Shown here: positions 1 to 7,171 of the stretch, one piece after another
How positions within the stretch are numbered: the first letter of the stretch is position 1
How the letters are laid out: every line of letters begins with the position of its first letter
Notes under the pieces: generated by a model
The model's input: only the letters and a program-made list of their open reading frames with translations
Databases searched by the model: none
Told to the model about the DNA's origin: nothing
Program-made: the position numbers and the translations under genes
Source: UBA11891 sp003533785
GTDB taxonomy: Bacteria > Bacteroidota > Bacteroidia > Flavobacteriales > Flavobacteriaceae
Assembly (NCBI GenBank): GCA_949511625.1
Contig: CATFEX010000033.1
Location: 1 to 9,862 of the forward strand
Length of the DNA: 9,862 bases
Direction of reading: 5' to 3'

Positions 1-924
1 CTCGCTATTCGGATAGTTGACAATATTGGAGAGGGAGGCTTTTTAGGAAAGGCATTTATCCAAAGTGAAAAGGAACAAATCCGTGTGGATAACGGTCCTT
101 TGAAATTCAAACATATTGCTTTTTCTCTCGATTCTCATTTCCAAAAACACGAGTTCTCCTACGACGACCTCATCGCTAACAAAGATCGCCTCAATAGCTT
201 CATAAAAAAGGGGAAACTCATCCAAGATCCCAACGCCTATAGTGCCCTATTTGAAAGCATGATTAAACCCTTGATTCCTTACACTTTCAAAGGATTCCTC
301 TGGTATCAAGGAGAAAGCAATGTTGATAACCCTCAGCAATACAAATCTTTCTTAACCAGTCTGGTTGAAAATTGGAGGGCCCAATGGGGAGATCAATTAC
401 CTTTTTATTTTGTTCAAATTGCCCCCTGTGGAACCTATGAGGATTATGAAAAATCCTATGAATTACGTGAGGCACAAAGAAAAGCTTTGGACATCAACAA
501 TACCTCCATGGTGGTGACCTCAGATATTGGGGAAGTAGATAATATTCATCCTGCCAACAAACAGGAAGTGGGCCTACGGCTTGCAAATATCGCTTTAAAT
601 AAGAACTACGGGCAAAAGGAAATTGTTCCGTCGGGACCGCTTTATAAAGGCCTTTCCATTCAAGGGCAGACTCTTATATTGTATTTTGAGGAACTCGGTT
701 CAGGACTCTATGCGCCTAAGGAGCTCTCAGAATTTGAATTGGCTGGAATGGATGGAAAATTCTACCCTGCCACAGCAAAGATCATTGAAAATTCCGTCCA
801 GCTTATTTCAAAAAAAGTGAAGGCTCCCATCCAAGCAAGATATGGCTGGGCGAATTATTTTGACGCAACCTTGTTTAACATAGAAGGTTTGCCCGCTTCT
901 TCCTTCCAAACCGAAAAAAAGTAA
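1..924 (+). CDS. Sialate O-acetylesterase family protein (3' part, start outside window)
   Basis: The reading frame is open from the first base, so this is the C-terminal 307 residues of a longer protein; the GTG at 85 is an internal valine, not a start. It resembles the SASA/sialate O-acetylesterase family, SGNH-type hydrolases that remove O-acetyl groups from sugars. Visible family motifs are LAIRIVDNIGEGG at the window edge, FLWYQGESN (about residues 98-106), PFYFVQIAP, an LREAQRKAL segment, and a D-x-x-H motif (D180, H183 of the visible part, in VDNIHP) that supplies the catalytic Asp/His. The nucleophile serine block lies upstream and is not visible. In Bacteroidota these enzymes are usually secreted to the periplasm or surface and often act on acetylated polysaccharides rather than sialic acid, so the substrate is open. 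The gene ends at TAA 922-924 and faces the LacI-type regulator convergently. The family call is firm; the substrate is not. Confidence 0.88.
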   Translation, partial: LAIRIVDNIGEGGFLGKAFIQSEKEQIRVDNGPLKFKHIAFSLDSHFQKHEFSYDDLIANKDRLNSFIKKGKLIQDPNAYSALFESMIKPLIPYTFKGFLWYQGESNVDNPQQYKSFLTSLVENWRAQWGDQLPFYFVQIAPCGTYEDYEKSYELREAQRKALDINNTSMVVTSDIGEVDNIHPANKQEVGLRLANIALNKNYGQKEIVPSGPLYKGLSIQGQTLILYFEELGSGLYAPKELSEFELAGMDGKFYPATAKIIENSVQLISKKVKAPIQARYGWANYFDATLFNIEGLPASSFQTEKK

Positions 925-929
925 TCCCC

Positions 930-974
930 CTTAGGAGTAAAATCTTCTATTAGGAATAGTGTACACCTCCTAAG
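930..974. repeat. Inverted repeat with nested hairpin downstream of the acetylesterase gene
   Basis: CTTAGGAG (930-937) is exactly complementary to CTCCTAAG (967-974). Between them, CTATT (947-951) and AATAG (955-959) form a second, nested stem around a 3-base loop. The structure begins 5 bases after the esterase stop codon, so it may form at the 3' end of that mRNA and stabilise it or help end transcription. No T-run follows on the plus strand (the next bases are AATAAAAAG), so it is not a standard intrinsic terminator. The arms are exact; the function is unknown. Confidence 0.5.
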
Positions 975-1025
975 AATAAAAAGACGCCAATCTTAAACAC
1001 CTCATTCTTCATTTTTAAAACCTAT

Positions 1026-1058
1026 GGTGCGGTCGCGTTTCTTAAAAAAAGCTGCACC
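1026..1058 (-). terminator. Possible weak terminator hairpin of the LacI-type gene
   Basis: GGTGCGGT (1026-1033) can pair with GCTGCACC (1051-1058) through 8 pairs, two of them G-T wobbles. It starts 7 bases beyond the regulator's stop codon on the minus strand. Read in that direction the loop contains a run of seven T, and only a weak TTTTAAAAA stretch follows the second arm, so the geometry is poor for an intrinsic terminator. Its position between two convergent genes is the main support. Confidence 0.3.
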
Positions 1059-1064
1059 GGAACA

Positions 1065-2072
1065 TTACTGAAAATTTTGGATTTTGGAATCTACAATAAG
1101 CAATTCGTTTCTGCTTTCTTCATATTTGATATCAAAGCGTTTCAATAACAACTTCAACGATTCTTGCCCCATTTTATAACCTTTTTGATCTACATAGATA
1201 TAGTTGTCTTCCACTTCACTGATTAAATCTTTTCGATACGCTTTGCGGCTATAGTACCCAACTATTTTTAAGTCGTCAAACCGTTTTGACTTGGTCCTAG
1301 CAATAAAATTTTTAACATTTATCAAAGAGTTTTCTTCCATGCAGAACAAACCGTCGTAACCGGTGCTTAAAAACTGTTCGAGTTGGTGATTATAAAATAA
1401 ATCCGAGGAGTAAAAAAACAAGTCTTTTTTATTCAAAGAAAGACCTGCTTCTAGAATCGCTTGTTTGAATCCTGAAGTCCTTTCTTTTGCAATATTCAAT
1501 TTGTACATGTCACTCATTAATCCAATTTTCCTGCAGCCTGCACTAATCAATTTTTGGGTAGCACGATAAGAACAATTTTTATTGTCATTAGTTATTTTCC
1601 CGCATTCAATCTCATCAAATATTTTGTCAAATAGCACAATCGGAATTCGCTCATTGAAACCAATTAGGTGTTTACGCTGGTCTTTAGTAAATGTCTCCGA
1701 AGAGGGGGAAATAATCAATCCGTCAACAATCCCCGTAAGTAAATAATCCAACAATTCTCTTTCGCGCTTTACAGAATCATTAGTCTCCAAAACCATCGTG
1801 TTATACCCATAATCTCTTGATGCATCATTAATTCCTTTGATTACTTCATTAAAAAAACTGTTGTAAAAATTAGGGATGATGACTGCTATATTTTTTACCG
1901 ATGTTTTCTTTCGGAGGGCTAGGGCTGAATAGTTTTTTTTATATCCAATTTTTTCAGCATAGCGTTGAATCTTCTCTTTAAGCCCAATGCTGATGTCATG
2001 ACTGTCATTCAGTGCTTTGGAAACTGTAGCCACTGAAACCCCAAAGTAAGCCGCTATTTTTTTCTGACTCAT
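1065..2072 (-). CDS. LacI/GalR-family transcriptional regulator
   Basis: The product is a 335-residue DNA-binding repressor-type protein of normal length for the family. The N-terminal helix-turn-helix spans about residues 3-22 (KKIAAYFGVSVATVSKALN), with the family's VS.ATVSKALN recognition helix. A hinge helix at about 49-58 (SALALRKKTS) has the Leu used for minor-groove insertion. From about residue 62 (IAVIIPN) to near the end is a periplasmic-binding-protein-like sensor domain, with conserved blocks such as DGLIISPS, IPIVLFDK and CRKIGLMS. The start at 2072 gives the expected short N-terminus before the HTH. It is transcribed divergently from susC, and a near-perfect operator-like palindrome lies 9 bases upstream of its start codon, which suggests autoregulation and control of the susCD genes. 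By family analogy the effector is a sugar or sugar phosphate from the imported glycan; the ligand cannot be read from the sequence. Confidence 0.93.
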   Translation of the reverse strand: MSQKKIAAYFGVSVATVSKALNDSHDISIGLKEKIQRYAEKIGYKKNYSALALRKKTSVKNIAVIIPNFYNSFFNEVIKGINDASRDYGYNTMVLETNDSVKRERELLDYLLTGIVDGLIISPSSETFTKDQRKHLIGFNERIPIVLFDKIFDEIECGKITNDNKNCSYRATQKLISAGCRKIGLMSDMYKLNIAKERTSGFKQAILEAGLSLNKKDLFFYSSDLFYNHQLEQFLSTGYDGLFCMEENSLINVKNFIARTKSKRFDDLKIVGYYSRKAYRKDLISEVEDNYIYVDQKGYKMGQESLKLLLKRFDIKYEESRNELLIVDSKIQNFQ

Positions 2073-2081
2073 TTTAAAATA

Positions 2082-2101
2082 TTACTTAATCGTTTTAGTA
2101 A
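2082..2101. promoter_or_regulatory. Candidate LacI-type operator (CG-centred palindrome)
   Basis: TTACTTAATCGTTTTAGTAA is a 20-bp dyad around a central CG. Seven of the nine arm positions are complementary, with mismatches at positions 1 and 4 from the centre. LacI/GalR-family operators are typically palindromes of about 14-20 bp with a central CG step into which the hinge helices insert, so the form fits the adjacent regulator. It lies 9 bases upstream of the regulator's start codon and 147 bases before the susC ATG. Binding there would occlude the regulator's own promoter or leader and could also affect the divergent susC promoter. Evidence is from symmetry and position only. Confidence 0.62.
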
Positions 2102-2143
2102 AAGTAGTTATAATCTAATTAACTGTAAATCAGAATAATATGA

Positions 2144-2176
2144 TTGTATATTACGGATAAGTATTTGTTTTATTTG
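2144..2176 (+). promoter_or_regulatory. Tentative susC promoter
   Basis: TTG at 2144-2146 and TTTATTTG at 2169-2176 resemble the Bacteroidota promoter form (-33 TTG, -7 TAnnTTTG), with 22 bases between and one mismatch in the -7 element. The whole region is AT-rich, so such partial matches arise easily by chance. If real, it would give susC a leader of about 65 bases, and the operator-like palindrome would lie about 40 bases upstream of the -33 element. Confidence 0.2.
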
Positions 2177-2248
2177 GCTTCAAAACTCTTGAAAGAAGGT
2201 TTTTTACCCCTTTGGCTTCCTATATTGAAAGATCTAAACAAACTGATT

Positions 2249-5200
2249 ATGAAAATATTAAATACATTTTTAACGGTATCCTTGTCGTTTTTGAGTATGC
2301 AACTTGCCGCTCAAACCACCATTAATGGAACCGTTTCAGACGAAAACGGTACTCCCTTACCTGGTGCAAGTGTCGTGCTTCTAGAGTCCAACACTGGTGT
2401 AACTTCAGATTTTGACGGCGCATTTTCTATAGATGCCTCCGAAGGGGAAACCCTTTCTATCCAGTTTGTGGGTTATATAACACAAGAAGTTCCTATTACT
2501 GCTGGGGGTGACTATTCATTAATCCTTCAGCCTGATTCGTTAAGTGAAGTAATCGTAACTGCCCTGGGAATTACAAGGGAGAAAAAATCACTTGGTTATG
2601 CAGTTAGCGAAATATCTGGTGGAAATGTAAATACCATTAAAGATAATAACCTTGCTAATTCGCTTGCAGGAAAGGTTGCAGGTCTTCAAATTTCACAAGC
2701 CGGATCATTAGGCTCTTCCTCACGTATAACAATTAGAGGAAACAACTCTTTAGGAGGAAATACTCAGGCACTTATTGTTGTAGATGGTATGCCTATCAAC
2801 GGATCGATTGCTGGCGACGGTGAAGGAAACCAGCTCACTGCTGGTTCTAATGATGGTGGAGGACAGCCCAGCTATGAGCCTACCATTTCTGGTGGTGGTA
2901 TTACTGATATCAATCCCGATGATGTGGAGTCCGTTACTGTTTTAAAAGGTCCCAGTGCAGCAGCCCTTTATGGGTCTAGAGCGGGTAATGGCGTAATCTT
3001 GATAACCACAAAAAAAGGTTCAAGGTCAAATAGATTAGGGGTTACTGTTAAAACTAACTTGTATGTTGACAACCCTATGTTACTGCCTGATTTCCAAAAT
3101 GAGTATGGACAAGGTACTCTAGGGGCCACATTTCCAGAACGAGACACTGGAACCGCATGGACTAGAGATTCATGGGGTGCGCCATTAGATGGATCTTCAC
3201 AGCCTTATTATGATGGTTCAACGAAATCATATTCTGCACGACCTGACAACGTAAGAAACTTTTTTAGATCTGCGTTTCGAAATATAACATCTGTCTCATT
3301 GGATAAAGGATCGGAGAATGGATCTGTTAGATTTTCATACACAAATAATTCTTCCGAATCAATGATTGAAGGTTCGGATTTAAATAGTCATAATTTCAAT
3401 TTAAGAGGTGTAGCCGACCTCTCAGATAAGTTAAGCATTGATGCAAAAGCAACCTACTTTACACAAGAGGTTACCAACAGAGCATCCACAAACGGAGCCC
3501 AGGGATTATTGGGGTATGTTTATGTAATGCCAAGAAGTGTAATTACCGATGACTTAAGAAATTATCAGATGGACAATCCTGCGACTCCAGATGATTATGC
3601 TGTGATTAAATATGATGATGGTCTCACAGGAAATCCGTATTGGATGACACTTCACGATGAAGATCTTGTTCGTAGAAATAGATTTTTAGGCTTCTTTAAG
3701 ATAAACTATGACTTTACAGATTGGCTAAATGCATTTATTAGAGTGGGTGCTGATGTGACAAACGTTAGAAACAATAGAATTTTGAAGCCAGGAAGACATT
3801 TTGAAAATCAGGGAGCTTTGAGAATAGGAGAAAACTCTTTTGGAGAATTAAACTCTGAGTTTTTAATAACTGCTAAACGTGACCTAACAGATAAATTAAA
3901 TTTGGTTGCCAATGCAGGGGGTAACATGTCAAAAAGAACTTATGAGGGTATGGTTGTTTCAGGGAGAAACTTCAAAATTCCAACAAAATACTTTGTTGCA
4001 AATTTAAATGAAGTCAATCCTCCGCTTGAATTTCCACAATCAATTAAGAAAGTTAATTCATTATACGGTTCGGTTAATTTAGCATATGACAATTTCTTAT
4101 ATTTAGATGTCTCCGCAAGAAATGATTGGTCCTCTACTTTAAGTGAAGAAAATCGATCTTACATATACAACTCAGCTAGTTTGTCTGCATTGCTTAACCA
4201 GTTTATAGATCCTAATCAAGAACTTTTCGATCTTATCAAATTGAGAGCAAGTATTGCAGAAGTGGGTAATGACACTGACCCTTATCAACTTAACCAAACT
4301 TTCACAGTCCCTGGCGCCGGTTATCTTGGATTAACTGAATTACAATCTCCCAGAGTAAAGTTTAATCCAGATCTAAAACCTGAAACAGTTACTTCTTCTG
4401 AATTTGGTCTAGAGTTAAGTATGCTTAAAAACAGACTGACATTGGATGTTGCGGTTTATAATATTTCAACGACGGATCTGATTTTTGACGTTCCTGTTCC
4501 TGCCGCTACTGGATTTCAATTTGAAAGATCCAACATTGGTAAAGTAACTAATAACGGTGTTGAAATAGCTCTCGGAGGAACATTGATTAAAACTACTGAC
4601 CTTTCATGGAATACTTCGTTGTTTTATTCAAAAAATGAAAACAAAATAGAAGAACTCATTGACGGTTTGGATAGTTTTGTTTACAATACATCAACAGATG
4701 GAAACCTTAGTATCAGAGCTACTACTGGAGGTAGTATTGGAGATATTTACGGAAGAGAATGGACTGGAGAGGTCGATGCTAATGGTGCGCCTATTGCATC
4801 CGATGTTAACGTTCTATTAGGAAATGCTCAACCAGACTGGTTGGGTGGTTGGTCAAATAACATATCATATAAAGACTTTTCATTAAGCTTTTTAATTGAT
4901 GCTCGAGTTGGGGGTAAAATTTATTCCCAAACTTCTGCAGATTTAGACAGACATGGCGCTTCAGAAAGAAGTTTAGAGTATCGAGAATCAGGTGTCGTCG
5001 TTCAAGGAAATAATACTGCTACCGGATCTGCAAATACAGTTAATGTATCGGGTCAAGATTATTGGAACGCTATGTCGACAATATCAGAAAATTATTTGTA
5101 TGATCAGGACAATGTTAGGTTAAGAGAGCTCTCGATTGGATATAGAATCCCTGGCGTTGATGCGATAGGGCTTCAAAGCGCTAATCTTCAACTTGTAGGA

Positions 5201-5344
5201 AGAAATTTATTTTTCATTTCTAAATCCGCTGAAGATATTGACCCTGAAATAATGATAGGTACATCTCTTGGAATTCAGGGTATGTCCCATAACCCAATGC
5301 CAACGATAAGAAGCATTGGTATGAACTTAACTTTAAATTTTTAA
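2249..5344 (+). CDS. SusC/RagA-family TonB-dependent outer-membrane transporter
   Basis: This is a 1031-residue TonB-linked outer-membrane channel that would import oligosaccharides with its SusD partner. Domains in order: signal peptide 1-21 (KILNTFLTV..., likely cut after LAA before Q22); a carboxypeptidase-regulatory-like beta-sandwich at about 24-95 (NGTVSDENGTPLPGASV, then FDGAFSI and FVGY); a TonB-box-like stretch at about 99-107 (SEVIVTALG) followed by the SusC hallmark ITREKKSLGYAV; a plug domain to about 256, ending in SVTVLKGPSAAALYGSRAGN and GVILITTKKG; and a beta-barrel ending in a terminal phenylalanine (NLTLNF). The ATG at 2249 is chosen because the signal peptide starts there. 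The frame extends upstream to a TTG at 2144, but that would add 35 residues that bury the signal peptide. susD follows after 19 bases, so the two are surely cotranscribed. Length is normal for the family. The substrate is not evident. Confidence 0.96.
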   Translation: MKILNTFLTVSLSFLSMQLAAQTTINGTVSDENGTPLPGASVVLLESNTGVTSDFDGAFSIDASEGETLSIQFVGYITQEVPITAGGDYSLILQPDSLSEVIVTALGITREKKSLGYAVSEISGGNVNTIKDNNLANSLAGKVAGLQISQAGSLGSSSRITIRGNNSLGGNTQALIVVDGMPINGSIAGDGEGNQLTAGSNDGGGQPSYEPTISGGGITDINPDDVESVTVLKGPSAAALYGSRAGNGVILITTKKGSRSNRLGVTVKTNLYVDNPMLLPDFQNEYGQGTLGATFPERDTGTAWTRDSWGAPLDGSSQPYYDGSTKSYSARPDNVRNFFRSAFRNITSVSLDKGSENGSVRFSYTNNSSESMIEGSDLNSHNFNLRGVADLSDKLSIDAKATYFTQEVTNRASTNGAQGLLGYVYVMPRSVITDDLRNYQMDNPATPDDYAVIKYDDGLTGNPYWMTLHDEDLVRRNRFLGFFKINYDFTDWLNAFIRVGADVTNVRNNRILKPGRHFENQGALRIGENSFGELNSEFLITAKRDLTDKLNLVANAGGNMSKRTYEGMVVSGRNFKIPTKYFVANLNEVNPPLEFPQSIKKVNSLYGSVNLAYDNFLYLDVSARNDWSSTLSEENRSYIYNSASLSALLNQFIDPNQELFDLIKLRASIAEVGNDTDPYQLNQTFTVPGAGYLGLTELQSPRVKFNPDLKPETVTSSEFGLELSMLKNRLTLDVAVYNISTTDLIFDVPVPAATGFQFERSNIGKVTNNGVEIALGGTLIKTTDLSWNTSLFYSKNENKIEELIDGLDSFVYNTSTDGNLSIRATTGGSIGDIYGREWTGEVDANGAPIASDVNVLLGNAQPDWLGGWSNNISYKDFSLSFLIDARVGGKIYSQTSADLDRHGASERSLEYRESGVVVQGNNTATGSANTVNVSGQDYWNAMSTISENYLYDQDNVRLRELSIGYRIPGVDAIGLQSANLQLVGRNLFFISKSAEDIDPEIMIGTSLGIQGMSHNPMPTIRSIGMNLTLNF

Positions 5345-5363
5345 ATTGTAAATAATAGAACAA

Positions 5364-7058
5364 ATGAAGAATAAATCAATTATGAAGAAAGGAATTTTAT
5401 TTTTTGGATTATTTCTTGGCATTATCGTCTCATGTACTGACGATTTCAATGAAATAAATGAACAACCAGATGCATTGTCTGTGTCAGATGTAAGTGCAAA
5501 GTTTTTTGTAACAAGCTTGCAAAAAGGGCTATTTAAACCCGTTGCAGCTCCTTTGTGGTTTGGCCAGATATTTCACCAAGATCAATATGCCGGTCAACAT
5601 GCTGGAGGTCATTCACAATACGCCTGGGATGGAAATTTTGGGTGGGAATACACCGGCTGGTTACAAGAAGGCACCAACGGTTGGTTGGCTGGATACAATA
5701 GTTCATTAACAGCATACATGAATCTTGTTGGCGAAGGTGGTGTTTTAGAAAATGAGCAGTATTATGCAATTGGACTAATTATGAAAGGGCTTTATTATCA
5801 ACTTTACACAGATCAAGTTGGAATGATTCCTTATTCAGAGGCTTCTGACCCTGATATAACTCTTCCAAAATATGATGACCAAATTGATGTTTATAGAGGT
5901 GTTATATCAGAGTTGAGTCAAGCAGTTTCAATTATTGGAAATAATACAAATACTGGACAAGGTGTTGATAGACTTGCAGAAAATGATGTGTTATTTAATG
6001 GAGACATGCAAAAGTGGAAGCAATTAGCAAATAGTTTAAAATTAAGAATGGGCTTAAGGGCTCACGGGGCAGCAGGAGAGGATTTCGCAGCTTCTGCTAT
6101 TTCGGAAGCTATTGGTTCAGGAGTGTTAGCTGACTCTAATGCACTTTTTACTTCATTTAATGAAGTGGGTAACATTTGGGTAGAGCATTGCAATTATGGT
6201 GATATTTACTATGGGTTTGGAGACGGCGGTCAGTGGAAAGTTGGTGAACCACTAGTAAATGCGTTATCATCATCAAATGATCCAAGATTGAGCTTAATGT
6301 CTAAGCCAAGCGCAGGAGGTACAGTTACCGTTGATATCTCTGAGGCGTCTGATAACCAAATTGCGTTTCTTAAAAGCACTCTAGATAATGCTGGCCTTAT
6401 CCTTGATACTGATTACACTTGGGCTCAAACCGCTGCAGAGCTTACAATCACAATGGCTGAAAATACCTATCACGTAGGTCTTCCTGTAAGACTAAGCCCA
6501 AATATCAAGGGAATATTTGACGGAAGTTTGTTTTCAAACCCCGTTGACCTTGTTATAAATAAGTCTAACGACGGTGGTGAAATTTTCCCTTCTGTAGTTA
6601 TGACAGCTGCTGATAGCCACTTTATGATTGCTGAAGCAATTGTTAAAGGTCTTGCGTCAGGTGACGCTGCAGGACATTACCAGACCGGATTAGAACATGC
6701 AATGAATCTCTGGGGCGCCGCCATTACAGATGATTTTGCAAGTTCTTCAATGGGTACACTTACCGGTAGTGATGATGAAAAGTTAGAAAAAATTGCTACC
6801 CAAAGATGGATAGCCAACTATACTAATGGTTATGAAGCCTGGGCCATCGTTCGAGACACTGGTTATCCAGCTTCAGCAGTAACTACATCGTCTGACAATG
6901 ATATTCGTAGCTTATCTGGTGCAATGAATGGTGCTTATGCAAATAGATTGCGATACATTTCTAGTGCATACACTTCAAATGCTGCCAACATTGAAGCTGC
7001 AGTTGCAAGACAAGGAGCTGATGTGAAGGCAACAAAATTATGGTGGGCTAAACAATAA
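5364..7058 (+). CDS. SusD/RagB-family surface lipoprotein (SusD-like_2 type)
   Basis: The product is a 564-residue surface-exposed, alpha-helical glycan-binding lipoprotein that acts as the lid of the SusC channel. A lipoprotein signal leads to the lipid-attachment Cys24 (GIIVSC), followed by TDDF, an acidic stretch like the Bacteroidota surface-export signal. The N-terminus FNEINEQPDAL, the YYQLYTDQVGMIPYSEA segment, the WKQLANSLKLRMGLRA helix, the AEA motif at about 423 and QRWIANYTNGYEAW at about 480-493 match the SusD-like_2 branch rather than archetypal starch SusD. The start at 5364 is used. An in-frame ATG at 5382 (Met7) would give a more compact 18-residue signal and cannot be excluded; neither has a good Shine-Dalgarno sequence. 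It is the last gene before the hairpin at 7130-7153. The glycan bound cannot be deduced. Confidence 0.94.
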   Translation: MKNKSIMKKGILFFGLFLGIIVSCTDDFNEINEQPDALSVSDVSAKFFVTSLQKGLFKPVAAPLWFGQIFHQDQYAGQHAGGHSQYAWDGNFGWEYTGWLQEGTNGWLAGYNSSLTAYMNLVGEGGVLENEQYYAIGLIMKGLYYQLYTDQVGMIPYSEASDPDITLPKYDDQIDVYRGVISELSQAVSIIGNNTNTGQGVDRLAENDVLFNGDMQKWKQLANSLKLRMGLRAHGAAGEDFAASAISEAIGSGVLADSNALFTSFNEVGNIWVEHCNYGDIYYGFGDGGQWKVGEPLVNALSSSNDPRLSLMSKPSAGGTVTVDISEASDNQIAFLKSTLDNAGLILDTDYTWAQTAAELTITMAENTYHVGLPVRLSPNIKGIFDGSLFSNPVDLVINKSNDGGEIFPSVVMTAADSHFMIAEAIVKGLASGDAAGHYQTGLEHAMNLWGAAITDDFASSSMGTLTGSDDEKLEKIATQRWIANYTNGYEAWAIVRDTGYPASAVTTSSDNDIRSLSGAMNGAYANRLRYISSAYTSNAANIEAAVARQGADVKATKLWWAKQ

Positions 7059-7129
7059 TTAACCCAAATGAGAATTTAAATTTTTTTCTGGCAAATTATT
7101 TTGGTTTATTTTTTGCTTTATTATAAACA

Positions 7130-7153
7130 GGGGATTTGCATAATCCCCTTTTT
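7130..7153 (+). terminator. Intrinsic-terminator-like hairpin after susD
   Basis: GGGGATT (7130-7136) pairs perfectly with AATCCCC (7142-7148) around a 5-base TGCAT loop, and five T follow immediately (7149-7153). An extra A-T pair (7129/7149) can extend the stem. This is the standard form of a rho-independent terminator and begins 72 bases after the susD stop. It lies only 18 bases upstream of the hydrolase start codon, so it may be a partial terminator that reduces, but does not abolish, expression of the downstream genes. Confidence 0.8.
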
Positions 7154-7171
7154 ATCTATTATTTTTATAAT

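Noticed and set aside
85..87. GTG at 85 as the start of the acetylesterase
   Set aside because: The frame is open and recognisably homologous from base 1 (LAIRIVDNIGEGG), and the catalytic serine block is still missing, so the true start is outside the window.
623..820. Overlapping plus-strand frame inside the acetylesterase gene
   Set aside because: It is out of frame with the conserved esterase, carries no domain-like sequence, and no separate start site is evident.
2106..2124. Second small inverted repeat AGTTA/TAACT in the lacI-susC gap, as a second operator
   Set aside because: The arms are 5 bases with a 9-base non-complementary spacer and no central CG. This is likely by chance at this base composition.
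2178..2205. Leader hairpin (TTCAA/TTGAA at 2179-2183 and 2189-2193) followed by T6 before susC, as a possible attenuator
   Set aside because: The stem is only 5 AT-rich pairs and lies 6 bases from the T-run. That is too weak to support as an attenuator in such AT-rich DNA.
2144..2248. Upstream extension of the susC frame from TTG 2144, adding 35 residues
   Set aside because: The extension precedes a textbook signal peptide that starts at ATG 2249. It would put the signal internally, and it begins with a non-ATG codon.
5533..5769. Antisense open frame within susD
   Set aside because: It is a short shadow of a well-conserved SusD coding region, with no motif and no start signal.
7136..7171. 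Upstream extension of the hydrolase frame from TTG 7136
   Set aside because: The codons overlap the terminator hairpin and its T-run, the start is TTG, and the signal peptide is better placed from ATG 7172.
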